A stretch of DNA of 64,000 nt from Malikia sp. (GTDB lineage Bacteria; Pseudomonadota; Gammaproteobacteria; Burkholderiales; Burkholderiaceae_C): contig NZ_JAQTZS010000010.1 in NCBI RefSeq assembly GCF_028687635.1, forward strand, positions 1 through 64,000, written 5' to 3'. The position numbers were made by a program, and so were the translations under genes. Shown in pieces: positions 38,483 to 49,278 of the stretch. Within the stretch, counting starts at the first letter, position 1, and every line of letters begins with the position of its first letter. A model generated the notes under the pieces. That model saw only the letters and a list, made by a program, of their open reading frames with translations, had not been told where the DNA came from and ran no database searches.

Positions 38483-41452
38483 TCAAGCCCTTTCGACGTT
38501 GCAGATCTGCGTCTTGGTTTCCTGCATCATGGTCACGATGTCGTAGCCATAGCCGGTCGCGGTGTTGACCGCCTCGCCGCGCACGATCGGGTGCGCGCCC
38601 TCGGGGTAATGCTCGAGCAGGTCCTTGCCCTGCCAGCGGCCCGAGAAGTGGAAGGGCAGGAACACGGTATCGGGCGCGACGCGCTCGGTCACCAGCGCCT
38701 GCACGTTGAGCCGGGCGCCGGTCGGACTCGTGACCCAGGCCCGGCCGCCGTTTCGGATGCCGCGCGCGGCGGCCGTCGCCGGGTTGATCTCGACGAACAT
38801 CTCCTGCTGCAGCTCGGCCAGCCAGGGGTTGGAGCGGGTTTCCTCGCCGCCGCCCTCGTACTCGACCAGGCGGCCCGAGGTCATGATGAGCGGGAACTTC
38901 TCGTGCAGCTTCTCGTCGATGTTCTTCTGCTGCAGCGACTTGTAGAGAACGGGCAGGCGCCAGCGGTTCTTCTGGTCGTCGTGGGTCGGGTACTTGGCCA
39001 CCAGGTCGGGGCGGATGCCGAAGATCGGCTCGCGGTGCTGCGGAATCGCGTCGGGGAAGTTCCAGACCACGGCACGCGCCTTGGCGTTGCCAAACGGGTG
39101 GCAGCCATGGTTCTGCATGAAGACGCGCATCATGCCGCCGCTGGAGTCGGTCTTCCAGTTCTTGCCCTCGGCCTGGGCCTTCTCGGCCTCGGTGAGCTCG
39201 TCCCACCAGCCCAGCTTCTTGAGCAGCACATGGTCGAGCTCGGGGTAGCCGGTCGTGATGTCGGCGCCCTTGGAGTGCGAACCGTCCTCGGCCAGCAGGC
39301 TGACGCCGTCCTTCTCGACGCCGAAGTTGGCGCGGAAGTTGCCGCCACCGTCCATCACATGCACCGAGGTGTCGTACAGGTTGGGCGAGCCGGGGTGCTT
39401 GAGCTCGGGCGTGCCGTAGCAGGGCCAGGGCAGGCCGAAATAGTCGCCCGTCAGGTCGTAGCCGGTCTCGGCATCGACCACCTTGCCCTTGCACCTGAGC
39501 GTCTTGACGTCAAAGGCGTGCATGTTGCGCATGTGCGCCTTCAGCCGCTCGGGGCTGTGGCCGGTGTAGCCGATGGTCCAGACGCAGCGGTTGATCTCGC
39601 GCAGGATGTCCTCGATCACCGGCTCGTCCTGGCCCTTGACCTGCTGCAGCTTGACGTTCTTGACCAGTTCCTTGTCGAAGCCGAGCTTCTGCGCCAGCTG
39701 GTACATGATCATGTGGTCGCTGCGGCTCTCCCACAGCGGGTCGATGACCTTCTCGCGCCACTGGACCGAGCGGTTGGACGCGGTGCAGGAGCCGCTGGTC
39801 TCGAACTGGGTGGTCGCCGGCAGCAGATAGACCGCACGCTGCGGATTCAGGTCGGCGGCGTCACCCGGCATCGCCGCCATGGCGGCGGTGGCGGACGGAT
39901 AGGGATCGACGACGACGAGCAGGTCGAGCTTGTCCATCGCGCGCTTCATCTCCAGGCCGCGCATCTGCGAGTTGGGCGCGTGGCCCCAGTAGAAGACGCC
40001 GCGCAGGTTCGGGCCCTGGTCGATATGCTCGTTCTTCTCGAGCACGCCGTCGATCCAGCGCGAGACCGTGATGCCGGGCTTGGTCATCTGGCCTTCGGCG
40101 TACCGGGCCTTGATCCACTCGTAGTCGACGCCCCAGGCAGCCGCGAAATGCTTCCAGGAACCCTCGGCCAGACCGTAGTAGCCCGGCAGCGAATCGGGAT
40201 TCGGGCCGACATCGGTCGCGCCCTGCACGTTGTCATGGCCACGGAAGATGTTGGTGCCACCGCCGCTCTTGCCGATGTTGCCCAGCGCCAGCTGCAGCAG
40301 GCAGGAGGCCCGCACGATGGCGTTGCCAATCGTGTGCTGGGTCTGGCCCATGCACCAGACGACGGTGCCGGGACGGTGCTCGTGCAGCATGGTGGCGACA
40401 CGCAGCACCTGCTCCTCCTTGACGCCGCAGGCCTCCTCGACCTTGTCGGGCGTCCACTTGGCCAGCACTTCCTCGCGTACCTGGTTCATGCCCCAGACCC
40501 GGTCCTTGATATAGGCCTGGTCTTCCCAACCGTTCTTGAAGACATGGTGCAGGATGCCGAACAGGAAAGGGATGTCGGAGCCGGAACGGATGCGGACGAA
40601 CTCGTCGGCCTTGGCCGCGGTGCGGGTGAAGCGCGGATCGACCACGATCATCTTGCAGCCGTTTTCCTTGGCGTGCAGCATGTGCAGCATCGAGACCGGG
40701 TGCGCCTCGGCCGCGTTCGACCCGATGTACAGCGCGACCTTGCTGTTTTGCATGTCGTTGTACGAGTTGGTCATCGCGCCGTAACCCCAGGTGTTGGCCA
40801 CGCCAGCGACCGTGGTCGAGTGGCAGATGCGCGCCTGGTGGTCGCAGTTGTTGGTGCCCCAGAAGCTGACGAACTTGCGCAGCAGGTAGGCCTGCTCGTT
40901 GCTGTGCTTGGACGAGCCGATGAAGTAGACGCTGTCGGGACCGCTGGCGGCGCGCAAGGCCTTCATCCGGTCGGCAATCTCGCTCAGTGCCTGCTCCCAG
41001 GAGATGCGCTGGTACTTGCCGTTGACCAGCTTCATCGGATGGCGCAAGCGGTATTCGCCGTGTCCATGCTCGCGCAGCGAGGCACCCTTGGCGCAATGCG
41101 CGCCGAGGTTGATCGGCGAGTCGAACACCGGCTCCTGGCGCACCCAGACGCCGTTCTCCACCACGGCATCGACGGCGCAGCCGACCGAGCAGTGGCTGCA
41201 GACGGTGCGACGCAGCTCGATCTTGCGCTGGCCGTCGGCCTGTGTGCCCGCGGCGGCCTCGGCCTTGCGCACCAGGCTGAGCTGGCCGGCCGCCAGGCCG
41301 ACCCCCACGCCCAGGCCGGAGCGGCGCAGGAAACCGCGCCGGTCCATCGTCGGCAGGGCCTGCGTCAGGCCATGCTGCAGGCGCTGCACCAGGCCGCCGG
41401 TCGTGGAAGCAGCGCCGCCAGCGCCGCGAGTGGTTTTTTTGGTCAGGTTCAT
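38483..41452 (-). CDS. Formate dehydrogenase alpha subunit (molybdopterin oxidoreductase, Tat-exported, Cys type)
   Basis: DRRGFLRRSGLG twin-arginine; CSHCSVGCAVDAVVENG; QARICHSTTVAGVANTWGYGAMTNS. Confidence 0.95.
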   Translation of the reverse strand: MNLTKKTTRGAGGAASTTGGLVQRLQHGLTQALPTMDRRGFLRRSGLGVGVGLAAGQLSLVRKAEAAAGTQADGQRKIELRRTVCSHCSVGCAVDAVVENGVWVRQEPVFDSPINLGAHCAKGASLREHGHGEYRLRHPMKLVNGKYQRISWEQALSEIADRMKALRAASGPDSVYFIGSSKHSNEQAYLLRKFVSFWGTNNCDHQARICHSTTVAGVANTWGYGAMTNSYNDMQNSKVALYIGSNAAEAHPVSMLHMLHAKENGCKMIVVDPRFTRTAAKADEFVRIRSGSDIPFLFGILHHVFKNGWEDQAYIKDRVWGMNQVREEVLAKWTPDKVEEACGVKEEQVLRVATMLHEHRPGTVVWCMGQTQHTIGNAIVRASCLLQLALGNIGKSGGGTNIFRGHDNVQGATDVGPNPDSLPGYYGLAEGSWKHFAAAWGVDYEWIKARYAEGQMTKPGITVSRWIDGVLEKNEHIDQGPNLRGVFYWGHAPNSQMRGLEMKRAMDKLDLLVVVDPYPSATAAMAAMPGDAADLNPQRAVYLLPATTQFETSGSCTASNRSVQWREKVIDPLWESRSDHMIMYQLAQKLGFDKELVKNVKLQQVKGQDEPVIEDILREINRCVWTIGYTGHSPERLKAHMRNMHAFDVKTLRCKGKVVDAETGYDLTGDYFGLPWPCYGTPELKHPGSPNLYDTSVHVMDGGGNFRANFGVEKDGVSLLAEDGSHSKGADITTGYPELDHVLLKKLGWWDELTEAEKAQAEGKNWKTDSSGGMMRVFMQNHGCHPFGNAKARAVVWNFPDAIPQHREPIFGIRPDLVAKYPTHDDQKNRWRLPVLYKSLQQKNIDEKLHEKFPLIMTSGRLVEYEGGGEETRSNPWLAELQQEMFVEINPATAAARGIRNGGRAWVTSPTGARLNVQALVTERVAPDTVFLPFHFSGRWQGKDLLEHYPEGAHPIVRGEAVNTATGYGYDIVTMMQETKTQICNVERA

Positions 41453-41505
41453 GGCATTACCTCGCCCGATGGGACAGGCCGCAGGCGGCCCAAGTGCAGG
41501 GACCG

Positions 41506-41721
41506 TCAGATGCGGGTGGTCTGGTAGTAGCGGCGCACATGCTCGGTCAGCCGGTAGCCGCTGCCCTGCTCGGACGAGGCCGGCTCGGTGCTGGGCGCCC
41601 CCTTGGCGACCAGCCCGGTAGCGGGCAAGGCTGCGGCCACCGCCGCGACGGCACCGACCGTGCCGGCGCCGGCAAACCAGCGGCGGCGGCTCAGACCGGG
41701 TGGGGAGGAATCGTTCTTCAT
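41506..41721 (-). CDS. Formate dehydrogenase region Tat-target small protein
   Basis: MKNDSSPPGLSRRRWFAGAGTVGAVAAVAAALP; 71 aa; immediately upstream of FDH alpha. Confidence 0.8.
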   Translation of the reverse strand: MKNDSSPPGLSRRRWFAGAGTVGAVAAVAAALPATGLVAKGAPSTEPASSEQGSGYRLTEHVRRYYQTTRI

Positions 41722-41846
41722 ATTGTTCTCCGACTGCATGACGCGGCTACAGCGACGACGGCCGCACCCATGCCCATGACTGTAACGCCTACCAGGACAT
41801 GACGGCAATCCTGCGCTGCAACAAGCAAGGCGGCAGCGCAGAGACT

Positions 41847-42461
41847 TCAGTCGAGCAGGTCGAAGCCCTGCGCCTCGACGGCCATGAAGGCGCGCGTGAA
41901 GCCCGCCAGCGCCGAGTAGAAACGTGCCCGAGGCTGGGCCGCGACCGCATCGCACAAGCGCTCGACCCAGGGCTGCAGGTGGCGCGCGAAGAAGGCCTGC
42001 TGCCGCGCCAGGTTGGCGACCTCGACATCGTCGCCCGCGATCAGGTAGCGCATCACCTCGCACAGGCAGGCGAGATGGTCCTCGGTCTCGGGCATGCCGG
42101 GGTCGCGTGCCAGGCCAAGCCGATCGAGGTCGGCGCGCAGCGCGGCGAGTGGTTTCTCGTTCAGGAAGCCGCTCAGGTACTCGGAACCGTAGACACTGAC
42201 CGCCGGCTTGCCGACACCGCCGAACAGCTGATCGAACTCGTCATGAATCGCGGCATCGTCCGTGGCACGGGCGGCGGCAACCAGCGCTTGCCAGGGCTGC
42301 TCCAGGTAGGCACCGGCGCTGGGCGCATCGGTCGGGGCGACGCGCAGTTGCGCCAGCAGCGCGGGAGTGGGCGGTGCGTAGAACAGCGCCGCCAGCAGAC
42401 CGTAGAGCTCGGCGCGGGCGGTTTCCTCGTCGAGCGCGGAGGAGAGGGGCAGATCGTTCAT
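41847..42461 (-). CDS. TorD/DmsD-family molybdoenzyme chaperone
   Basis: ARAELYGLLAALFYAPPTPALL...EFDQLFGGVGKPAVSVYGSEYLSGFLNEKPLAALRADL. Confidence 0.85.
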   Translation of the reverse strand: MNDLPLSSALDEETARAELYGLLAALFYAPPTPALLAQLRVAPTDAPSAGAYLEQPWQALVAAARATDDAAIHDEFDQLFGGVGKPAVSVYGSEYLSGFLNEKPLAALRADLDRLGLARDPGMPETEDHLACLCEVMRYLIAGDDVEVANLARQQAFFARHLQPWVERLCDAVAAQPRARFYSALAGFTRAFMAVEAQGFDLLD

Positions 42462-42469
42462 CGCAGGAG

Positions 42470-44587
42470 TCACAGGTCGGTGATGCGGGTTTCGGCGCTG
42501 GTGTGCAGGTCGATGACGCGGCAGTCGCCGCACATCTTGAGCCGCTCGGCTGCGCCGCCCTGGAACATCGGGTGCGCGCCGAGCCGCGCGATCATGGCCG
42601 CGATGCCGCGCTCGGTGCCAAAGGGCATGCCGCAGCGGATGCAGTGGAAGGCCGCCTGCTCGGCGACCACGCGCGGCTCGCGCCGGCTGGCATCGAGCAG
42701 CAGGCGCGGCTCCAGCGTGATCGCCTGCTCGGGGCAGGTGCGCGCGCACAGGCCGCATTGCAGGCAGTTCTTCTCGATCAAGCGCAGCTGCGGCTGGCCG
42801 GGGTTGTCCTGCAGCGCGCCGGCCGGGCAGGCGCCAACGCAGCTCAGGCACAGCGTGCAGGCGTCGGCATCGACACGCACCGAGCCCAGCGGAGCCGCCG
42901 CCGGCAGCGCGATCGCGGTTGGCAGCGATGGCAGCGGCGCCTGCTGCCGCAGGTGTTCCAGCGCCAGTTCGAGCGTGGCGCGCTTGTCGGCCTGCAGCGC
43001 GAAGCGGGCTGGCTCGCGCACGCCCTGCGCTGGCGCGATTCGGGCCTCGGCGTCGAGCGCGGCGATATCGCGCGCGTCGCGCGCCTGCAGCAGGCGGAAA
43101 TGCTCGCCAGCGTAGCCCAGGCCGGACAGCAGCGACTGAGCGACTTCGATCTGTTCGCGCAGCGCGCGCCGGTAGTCCGGTGCCTCGGCATCAGTGGTCA
43201 GCAACCAGACCTGGCTGGCGCCCTGCGCGATGGTGGCCAGCCAGAACTCGATCCCGAGGCTGGCGACATGGCGCAACGGCCAGGGCAGCACGCGCGCCGG
43301 CACGCCGTTCAGGCTGCGGTCGAGCCGGGCGGCACGGCCCCAGTCGTCGATCAGCTGGCTGCCGACCTCGTCGCTGTGCAGCAGCAGGACGGCGTCGCGA
43401 CCGCCGGCCCGGGCATGGGTGGACAGCAGGCGGCGCAGCTTGTCGCCCTGATGCGCCAGGCTGGGGTAGGCATAGGACAGCGCGCCGCTCGGGCAGACCG
43501 TGCTGCAAGCGCCACAGCCGGCGCACAAATGCGGGTCGACATGGATCTGGGCCCGCGCCTTGTCGGCGCCGCCGCTGCGGCTGGAGACCGCCGAGGCCGA
43601 ACAGATGTCGATGCAGGCGCTGCAGCCGGTCTTGCCGTTGCGGCCATGCGCGCACAGGCGCGACTGGTACTGGACGAAGCGCGGCTGCTCGAACTCGCCG
43701 ACCTGATCGCGCAGGGTCAGCAGTGCGGTCAGCTGCGTTTGCGCGTCGGCCTTGGGCGGCAGGTGAAAATAGCCCTGCGGCTTCTGGTGCTGGCTGAAGG
43801 CCGGGGTCTCGCGCAGGTCCAGCACTAGGTCGAAGCGCTCGCCCTGAAGCTGCGGCGCGCGCTGGAAGTCGATCGCGCCGGCCGCCTCGCAAACGCGCAC
43901 GCAGTCGCGGTGGCCTTTGCAGGCCTGCAGGTCGATCTGGTAGTCGAGGCCGATCGCGCCCTCGGGGCAGGCCTCGACGCAGGCGTTGCAGCGGGTGCAG
44001 AGGTCTAGGTCGATGGGATTGTCGGCGCTCCACTTGAGCTCGAAGGCGCCGAGCCGCCCGCTCAAACGCCGCAGCTGGCCAGCCAGCACCGGGTGGCGCC
44101 GCTGCTGGCGGCCAGCGCCACCAGTGGCGAACAGGGTGATGTCGAGTGCATCGTCGAGCCGTTGCGCCAGCGCCTCGGCGTGTTCGAGCGGGCCGATGAC
44201 GAGCAGCCGCCCCTCGCTGCGAAAGCTCACGGTCGGCACCGGGTCGGGGTCGGGCAATTGCGCGAGCGCGAGCAGCGCCGCCATCTTGGGGGTGGCCTGC
44301 CTGCCCTCGCGACCCCAGCCGCCGGTCTCGCGCAGATTCACGAAGCGGATCGGCCGCGCTTCGGGCGATGGCGCGCCCTCGGTCTGCGCCGCCAACTCGG
44401 CGAACAGGCGGCGCTCCTGGGTGCAGGCGACCACCAGCGGGCCGCCGTGCTTGGCCACGCGCTGGAAGGCCGGCGCCTCCCGGCGGCACAGGGTGCTGTG
44501 CTCGACCAGGGTTTCGCCCAGGGCGCGACCCAGTGCCGGTACGTCGAGCGGGAGGGTGCGGTTGCAGTTGCAGATCAGGGTGGTCAT
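42470..44587 (-). CDS. 4Fe-4S multicluster protein of FDH cluster (705 aa)
   Basis: Repeated CxxCxxCxxxCP motifs: CTRCNACVEACP, CAGCGACSTVCP, CTLCLSCVGACP, CLQCGLCARTCP. Confidence 0.85.
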   Translation of the reverse strand: MTTLICNCNRTLPLDVPALGRALGETLVEHSTLCRREAPAFQRVAKHGGPLVVACTQERRLFAELAAQTEGAPSPEARPIRFVNLRETGGWGREGRQATPKMAALLALAQLPDPDPVPTVSFRSEGRLLVIGPLEHAEALAQRLDDALDITLFATGGAGRQQRRHPVLAGQLRRLSGRLGAFELKWSADNPIDLDLCTRCNACVEACPEGAIGLDYQIDLQACKGHRDCVRVCEAAGAIDFQRAPQLQGERFDLVLDLRETPAFSQHQKPQGYFHLPPKADAQTQLTALLTLRDQVGEFEQPRFVQYQSRLCAHGRNGKTGCSACIDICSASAVSSRSGGADKARAQIHVDPHLCAGCGACSTVCPSGALSYAYPSLAHQGDKLRRLLSTHARAGGRDAVLLLHSDEVGSQLIDDWGRAARLDRSLNGVPARVLPWPLRHVASLGIEFWLATIAQGASQVWLLTTDAEAPDYRRALREQIEVAQSLLSGLGYAGEHFRLLQARDARDIAALDAEARIAPAQGVREPARFALQADKRATLELALEHLRQQAPLPSLPTAIALPAAAPLGSVRVDADACTLCLSCVGACPAGALQDNPGQPQLRLIEKNCLQCGLCARTCPEQAITLEPRLLLDASRREPRVVAEQAAFHCIRCGMPFGTERGIAAMIARLGAHPMFQGGAAERLKMCGDCRVIDLHTSAETRITDL

Positions 44588-45276
44588 GGTGCGGGATCGG
44601 AAGGCGGAAGATCGCGCCGTGCGTCGGCGACCAGCTCAGGCCTGGGGCGACCGGGTAGGCCTGGGCCGTTCTGTACTGCATCGGCACACGGCAGGGCAGC
44701 GGACGAATCAGGCGACGCTGTGTCGGCAACATGGGCCGCAGGGGCTTGAGCCTCGCTGCTGGGTGTCGTTGCGGCCTGCTGCGTCTCGCACGCTCGCGCC
44801 ATTGGGAAATGCGCCGCGAGCAGCTCGCGCGCTACCGCCAGCGGCAGCGGGTCGGGCTTGGAGTAGTCGTCGATATAGATGTCGAGCCCGTCCATCACAT
44901 TGAAGTGCGGATCGGTGAACAGCTGCTTGAAGGCGACGTTGCGCACCTCGGGCGCGACCGCGCGCGCAACGAAGGGCCGGAAGTCGGAGGCTGGCGTGAG
45001 CCGCTGCGCGTCCTGCAGCGTGGGCGGAGGCGAAGCTGGCGGGGCCGGTTCGACCTGCCCGACCGGTCCGGGCGGCGCTGCAGGGTCCACGGCAGCGCCG
45101 GTTGGGGCCGAGGACGCAAGGCCCTGCACCGAGTGCTGGCTGGGTGGGGGCCGGACAGCAGGCGCAGGCGAAGTGTGAGGCGCGGACTCCGGCTCGGGCG
45201 GCAGGGTCGCGCCGGAGCGTGCTTGTGCCTTGCGCCTGGCCCAGCGGCCCAGGAAACCGTCGGAATCGGCCGTCAT
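44584..45276 (-). CDS. DUF3306-like protein
   Basis: FLGRWARRKAQAR N-terminus, Pro-rich linker, VRNVAFKQLFTDPHFNVMDGLDIYIDDYSKPDPLP. Confidence 0.75.
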   Translation of the reverse strand: MTADSDGFLGRWARRKAQARSGATLPPEPESAPHTSPAPAVRPPPSQHSVQGLASSAPTGAAVDPAAPPGPVGQVEPAPPASPPPTLQDAQRLTPASDFRPFVARAVAPEVRNVAFKQLFTDPHFNVMDGLDIYIDDYSKPDPLPLAVARELLAAHFPMARACETQQAATTPSSEAQAPAAHVADTASPDSSAALPCADAVQNGPGLPGRPRPELVADARRDLPPSDPAP

Positions 45277-45899
45277 GACGCCTCGCCGCCGCCACGGCCA
45301 CCACGGCCTCGGCGCTCCCCGGTGCTGATGCTGACCGGATTGCCGAAGCGGTCGGCCAGCGACTGGAAGCTGGCGGGCCGCTGACGGCGCTTGGGCTCGG
45401 GCCGGTAGCGGGACTCGACATAGGCCGCCAGCCAGGCGATGACCGCCGCCGACGCTGGCACCTGATCGACCCGCTCCTGCGCGTCGAGCCAGCGGCCAGC
45501 GTCGTGGTAGCTCAGGGTCGCGATCTGCGGCAGCGGCGCGGGCGAGCCGTCGGGCAGGACGGCCTCGTCGGGGCGCCACATGACCCAGCAGCAGGGCTGG
45601 GGCGAGCTCAGGTTGAGGTAGTAGCCTTCGAGATCGTCGGGATGAAGCTCCAGTGCCAGGCCAGGGTAGAGCCAGTGGCTGGCCTGATCCGGTCCATCCG
45701 CTTCGTCCGGCTCGCCCGCAGCGGGTTCGAGCGGCAGCGGTCCGACCGGCGCGGGCAGGTCCAGCTGCTCAAGCGCCTCGCCCGTCAGCACATCGGCCAG
45801 CACCCAGCGCCAGCGCTGCCAACGGCTCATCGGGCCGCTGACGGGCTCGCGCCGCATCACCACGGCCAGCTCGACCCGGTTCGGCGCGTCAGCCTGCAT
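45273..45899 (-). CDS. DUF3305-like protein
   Basis: VELAVVMRREPVSGPMSRWQRWRWVLADV; overlaps DUF3306 gene. Confidence 0.75.
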   Translation of the reverse strand: MQADAPNRVELAVVMRREPVSGPMSRWQRWRWVLADVLTGEALEQLDLPAPVGPLPLEPAAGEPDEADGPDQASHWLYPGLALELHPDDLEGYYLNLSSPQPCCWVMWRPDEAVLPDGSPAPLPQIATLSYHDAGRWLDAQERVDQVPASAAVIAWLAAYVESRYRPEPKRRQRPASFQSLADRFGNPVSISTGERRGRGGRGGGEAS

Positions 45900-45902
45900 G
45901 GT

Positions 45903-46994
45903 TCAGCTGTCCTTGGAGATGGTGATGGTCGGGAACTTGGACGAGAAGTCCTTGGCCCGCTGTGCGACCTTGATCGCCACCTGGCGCGCGACCGACTTGT
46001 AGAGGCCGGCGACCTCGCCGTCCGGGTCGGCGACCACGGTCGGACGGCCGCTGTCGGCCTGCTCGCGGATCTGCAGCTTGAGCGGCAGCGCGCCCAGGTA
46101 GTCGAGGCCGAACTCGGCCGCCATGCGCTGGCCGCCGTCGGCACCGAACAGATGCTCGACATGGCCGCAGTGGGAACAGACATGGACCGCCATGTTCTCG
46201 ACCACGCCCAGGATCGGCACGCCGACCTTCTCGAACATCCTGACGCCCTTGCGCGCGTCGAGCAGCGCGATGTCCTGCGGCGTGGTGACGATCACGGCGC
46301 CGGTGATCGGCACCCGCTGGCTCAGGGACAGCTGGATGTCGCCGGTGCCGGGCGGCATGTCGACGATCAGATAGTCGAGGTCGTTCCAATTCGTCTGGCG
46401 CAGCAGCTGATCCAGTGCCTGGGTCGCCATCGGACCACGCCAGATCATGGCCTCGTCCTTGTCGACCAGGAAGCCGATCGAGTTGACCTGCACGCCGTAG
46501 TTCTGCAGCGGCTCCATCAGCTTGCCGTCCAGGCTCTCGGGGCGACCTTCGATGCCCATCATGGTGGGCTGGCTCGGGCCGTAGATGTCGGCGTCGAGGA
46601 TGCCGACGCGCGCGCCCTCGGCGGCCAGCGCCAGCGCCAGGTTGACGGTGGTGGTGCTCTTGCCCACGCCGCCCTTGCCGGAAGCCACCACGATGATGTT
46701 CTTGACGCCCGGCAGCAGCGCCACGCCGCGCTGGACCTGGTGCGCGGTGACCAAGGTACGGATCGCGACCGAGACATTGCCGACGCCGGCGACGCCGCGC
46801 GCGGCCTGGATCAGCGCCTCGCGCAGGGCCGGGATCTGGCTCTGGGCCGGATAGCCGAGCTCGACCTCGAAGGAGACGCTGTCGCCCTGGATCTTCAGGT
46901 GCTTGAGCGCCTTGGTGGACACGAAGTCCAGGCCGGTGTTGGGGTCGATGACGGTTTGCAGCGCCTGCAGCAGCGCCTGTTGGTCGATGGCCAA
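45903..46994 (-). CDS. apbC: Mrp/ApbC iron-sulfur cluster carrier ATPase
   Basis: VASGKGGVGKSTTTVNLALALA; DADIYGPSQPTMMG; likely TTG start after GGAGAAAA SD-like sequence (ORF extends to 47135). Confidence 0.9.
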   Translation of the reverse strand: MAIDQQALLQALQTVIDPNTGLDFVSTKALKHLKIQGDSVSFEVELGYPAQSQIPALREALIQAARGVAGVGNVSVAIRTLVTAHQVQRGVALLPGVKNIIVVASGKGGVGKSTTTVNLALALAAEGARVGILDADIYGPSQPTMMGIEGRPESLDGKLMEPLQNYGVQVNSIGFLVDKDEAMIWRGPMATQALDQLLRQTNWNDLDYLIVDMPPGTGDIQLSLSQRVPITGAVIVTTPQDIALLDARKGVRMFEKVGVPILGVVENMAVHVCSHCGHVEHLFGADGGQRMAAEFGLDYLGALPLKLQIREQADSGRPTVVADPDGEVAGLYKSVARQVAIKVAQRAKDFSSKFPTITISKDS

Positions 46995-47140
46995 GTTTTT
47001 TCTCCAGCTGAACATGGAGCTGATTGTGCCCGCATCCTGGATACGGCCCGATACCCATGCCCCCAGCGGGGGCCAGGGCAATGGCAATGCGCGCACCGAT
47101 AAAATCATCGGATTAGTCAACGCCGCCAGGTCCAAACCGC

Positions 47141-49228
47141 ATGCCCAGTCCGAACCGCCGCTTCTTCGTCACCACCGCCCTGCCCTACGCCAACGGCAAC
47201 TTCCACATCGGCCACATCATGGAATACATCCAGGCCGATATCTGGGTCCGCCTGCGCCGCCTGCAGGGCCACGAGGTGCATTTCGTCGGCGCCGACGACG
47301 CGCATGGCGCGCCGATCATGATCGCGGCCGAGAAGGCCGGCATCACGCCGCAAGCTTTCGTCGCCAACATCGCGGCCGGCCGCGCCCAGTACCTCGACGG
47401 CTTCAACGTCAGGTTCGACCACTGGAGCTCGACCGACAGCCCCGAGAACCACGAACTGGCGCAGCAGATCTACCGCGACCTGAAGGCCAATGGCCTGATC
47501 TCGACCAAGACCATCGAGCAGTTCTTCGACCCCGAGAAGGGCATGTTCCTGCCGGATCGCTTCATCAAGGGCGAATGCCCCAAGTGCGGCGCCAAGGACC
47601 AGTACGGCGACAGCTGCGAGAGCTGCGGCGCCGTCTACGCGCCGACCGAGCTCAAGAGCCCCTACTCGGCGCTGTCGGGCGCCACGCCGGTGCTGCGCAG
47701 CTCGGAGCATTACTTCTTCAAGCTGAGCGACCCGCGCTGCATCGATTTCCTGGAGAACTGGACCGCCGAGGCCGGCCACCTGCAGCCCGAGGTGCTCAAC
47801 AAGATCAAGGAATGGTTCCGCAAGGAAGAGGACGAGCACGGCAACCTGGTCGGCGGCCTGGGTGACTGGGACATCAGCCGCGACGCGCCCTACTTCGGCA
47901 TCGAGATTCCCGACCTGCCCGAGGGTTCGCCGCGCAAGTATTTCTACGTCTGGCTCGACGCGCCAATCGGCTACCTGGCCTCGCTCAAGAACTATCTGGG
48001 CCGGATCGGCGTCGATTACGACCGCTACATCGCCGACCCGGCGGTCGAACAGGTGCACTTCATCGGCAAGGACATCACCTACTTCCACACCCTGTTCTGG
48101 CCCGCGATGCTGCATTTCAGCGGCCGCAAGACGCCGAGCCAGATCAACGTGCACGGCTTCATCACCGTCAACGGCGGCGAGAAGATGAGCAAGAGCCGTG
48201 GCACCGGCATCGACCCGCTCAAATACCTCAAGCTGGGCATGAACCCCGAGTGGCTGCGCTACTACCTGGCCGCCAAGCTCAACAGCCGCAACGAGGACGT
48301 CGACTTCAACCCGGACGACTTCGCGGCCCGCGTCAACTCGGACCTGGTCGGCAAGTACATCAACATCGCCAGTCGCGCGGCCGGCTTCCTGTCCAAGCGC
48401 TTCGGCGGCCAGCTGGCTGCCGTCTCGCCCGATGGCGAGGCGCTGCTGGACCACCTGCAGACCGCCATTCCCGGCATCGTCGAGCTCTACGCCGAGCGCG
48501 AATACGGCAAGGCGATCCGCGAAGTGATGGCGCTGGCCGACCGCGTCAACGAGTTCGTCGACGCCAACAAGCCCTGGGAGCTCGCCAAGCAGCCAGGCAT
48601 GGAAGCCCGCCTGCAGGATGTCTGCACCACCTGCGTCGAGGCCTTCCGCGTGCTGACCGCGCTGCTGAAACCAGTGCTGCCGGCGCTGGCCGCCAACGTC
48701 GAGGCCTTCCTGCAATGCGCGCCGCTGGACTTCGACAACGCCGCGAGCCCGCTGGGCGCCGGCCATGTGATCGGCGTCTACCAGCACCTGATGCAGCGCG
48801 TCGACGTCAAGCTGCTCGAAGCGCTGTTCGAGCCGCCGGCCGCCCCCGAACCGGAACAGGTCATCCCCGGTGGCGAGGAGATCGCGCCGACCATCGGCAT
48901 CGACGACTTCGCCAAGGTCGACCTGCGCATCGCGCGGATCGAGAACTGCGAGCCGGTCGAGGGCTCGACCAAGCTGCTGCGCCTGACGCTCGACGTCGGC
49001 GAGGGCCGGATGCGTAACGTCTTCTCCGGCATTGCGAGCATGTACAGGCCCGAGGACCTGATCGGCAAGCTGACCGTGATGGTCGCCAACCTGGCGCCGC
49101 GCAAGATGAAGTTCGGCATCAGCGAGGGCATGGTGCTGGCCGCCAGCCACGCCGACGAGAAGGCGCAGCCCGGCATCCATGTGCTGCACCCCTGGCCGGG
49201 CGCGCAGCCGGGCATGCGGATACACTGA
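47141..49228 (+). CDS. metG: Methionyl-tRNA synthetase
   Basis: [40 protein letters not shown]-terminal tRNA-binding domain. Confidence 0.97.
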   Translation: MPSPNRRFFVTTALPYANGNFHIGHIMEYIQADIWVRLRRLQGHEVHFVGADDAHGAPIMIAAEKAGITPQAFVANIAAGRAQYLDGFNVRFDHWSSTDSPENHELAQQIYRDLKANGLISTKTIEQFFDPEKGMFLPDRFIKGECPKCGAKDQYGDSCESCGAVYAPTELKSPYSALSGATPVLRSSEHYFFKLSDPRCIDFLENWTAEAGHLQPEVLNKIKEWFRKEEDEHGNLVGGLGDWDISRDAPYFGIEIPDLPEGSPRKYFYVWLDAPIGYLASLKNYLGRIGVDYDRYIADPAVEQVHFIGKDITYFHTLFWPAMLHFSGRKTPSQINVHGFITVNGGEKMSKSRGTGIDPLKYLKLGMNPEWLRYYLAAKLNSRNEDVDFNPDDFAARVNSDLVGKYINIASRAAGFLSKRFGGQLAAVSPDGEALLDHLQTAIPGIVELYAEREYGKAIREVMALADRVNEFVDANKPWELAKQPGMEARLQDVCTTCVEAFRVLTALLKPVLPALAANVEAFLQCAPLDFDNAASPLGAGHVIGVYQHLMQRVDVKLLEALFEPPAAPEPEQVIPGGEEIAPTIGIDDFAKVDLRIARIENCEPVEGSTKLLRLTLDVGEGRMRNVFSGIASMYRPEDLIGKLTVMVANLAPRKMKFGISEGMVLAASHADEKAQPGIHVLHPWPGAQPGMRIH

Positions 49229-49278
49229 GTAAAACCCCCGAGTGACCCCGGAAGCTGCAGGGTTTACAGTAAAGGGGT

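Noticed and set aside
38483-41452. Possible selenocysteine (in-frame TGA) in FDH alpha
   Set aside because: The active-site position is Cys (QARICHSTTVAGV) and the ORF is uninterrupted.
38291-41527. 1078-aa plus-strand ORF opposite FDH alpha
   Set aside because: Antisense shadow; the minus frame has unmistakable molybdopterin oxidoreductase motifs.
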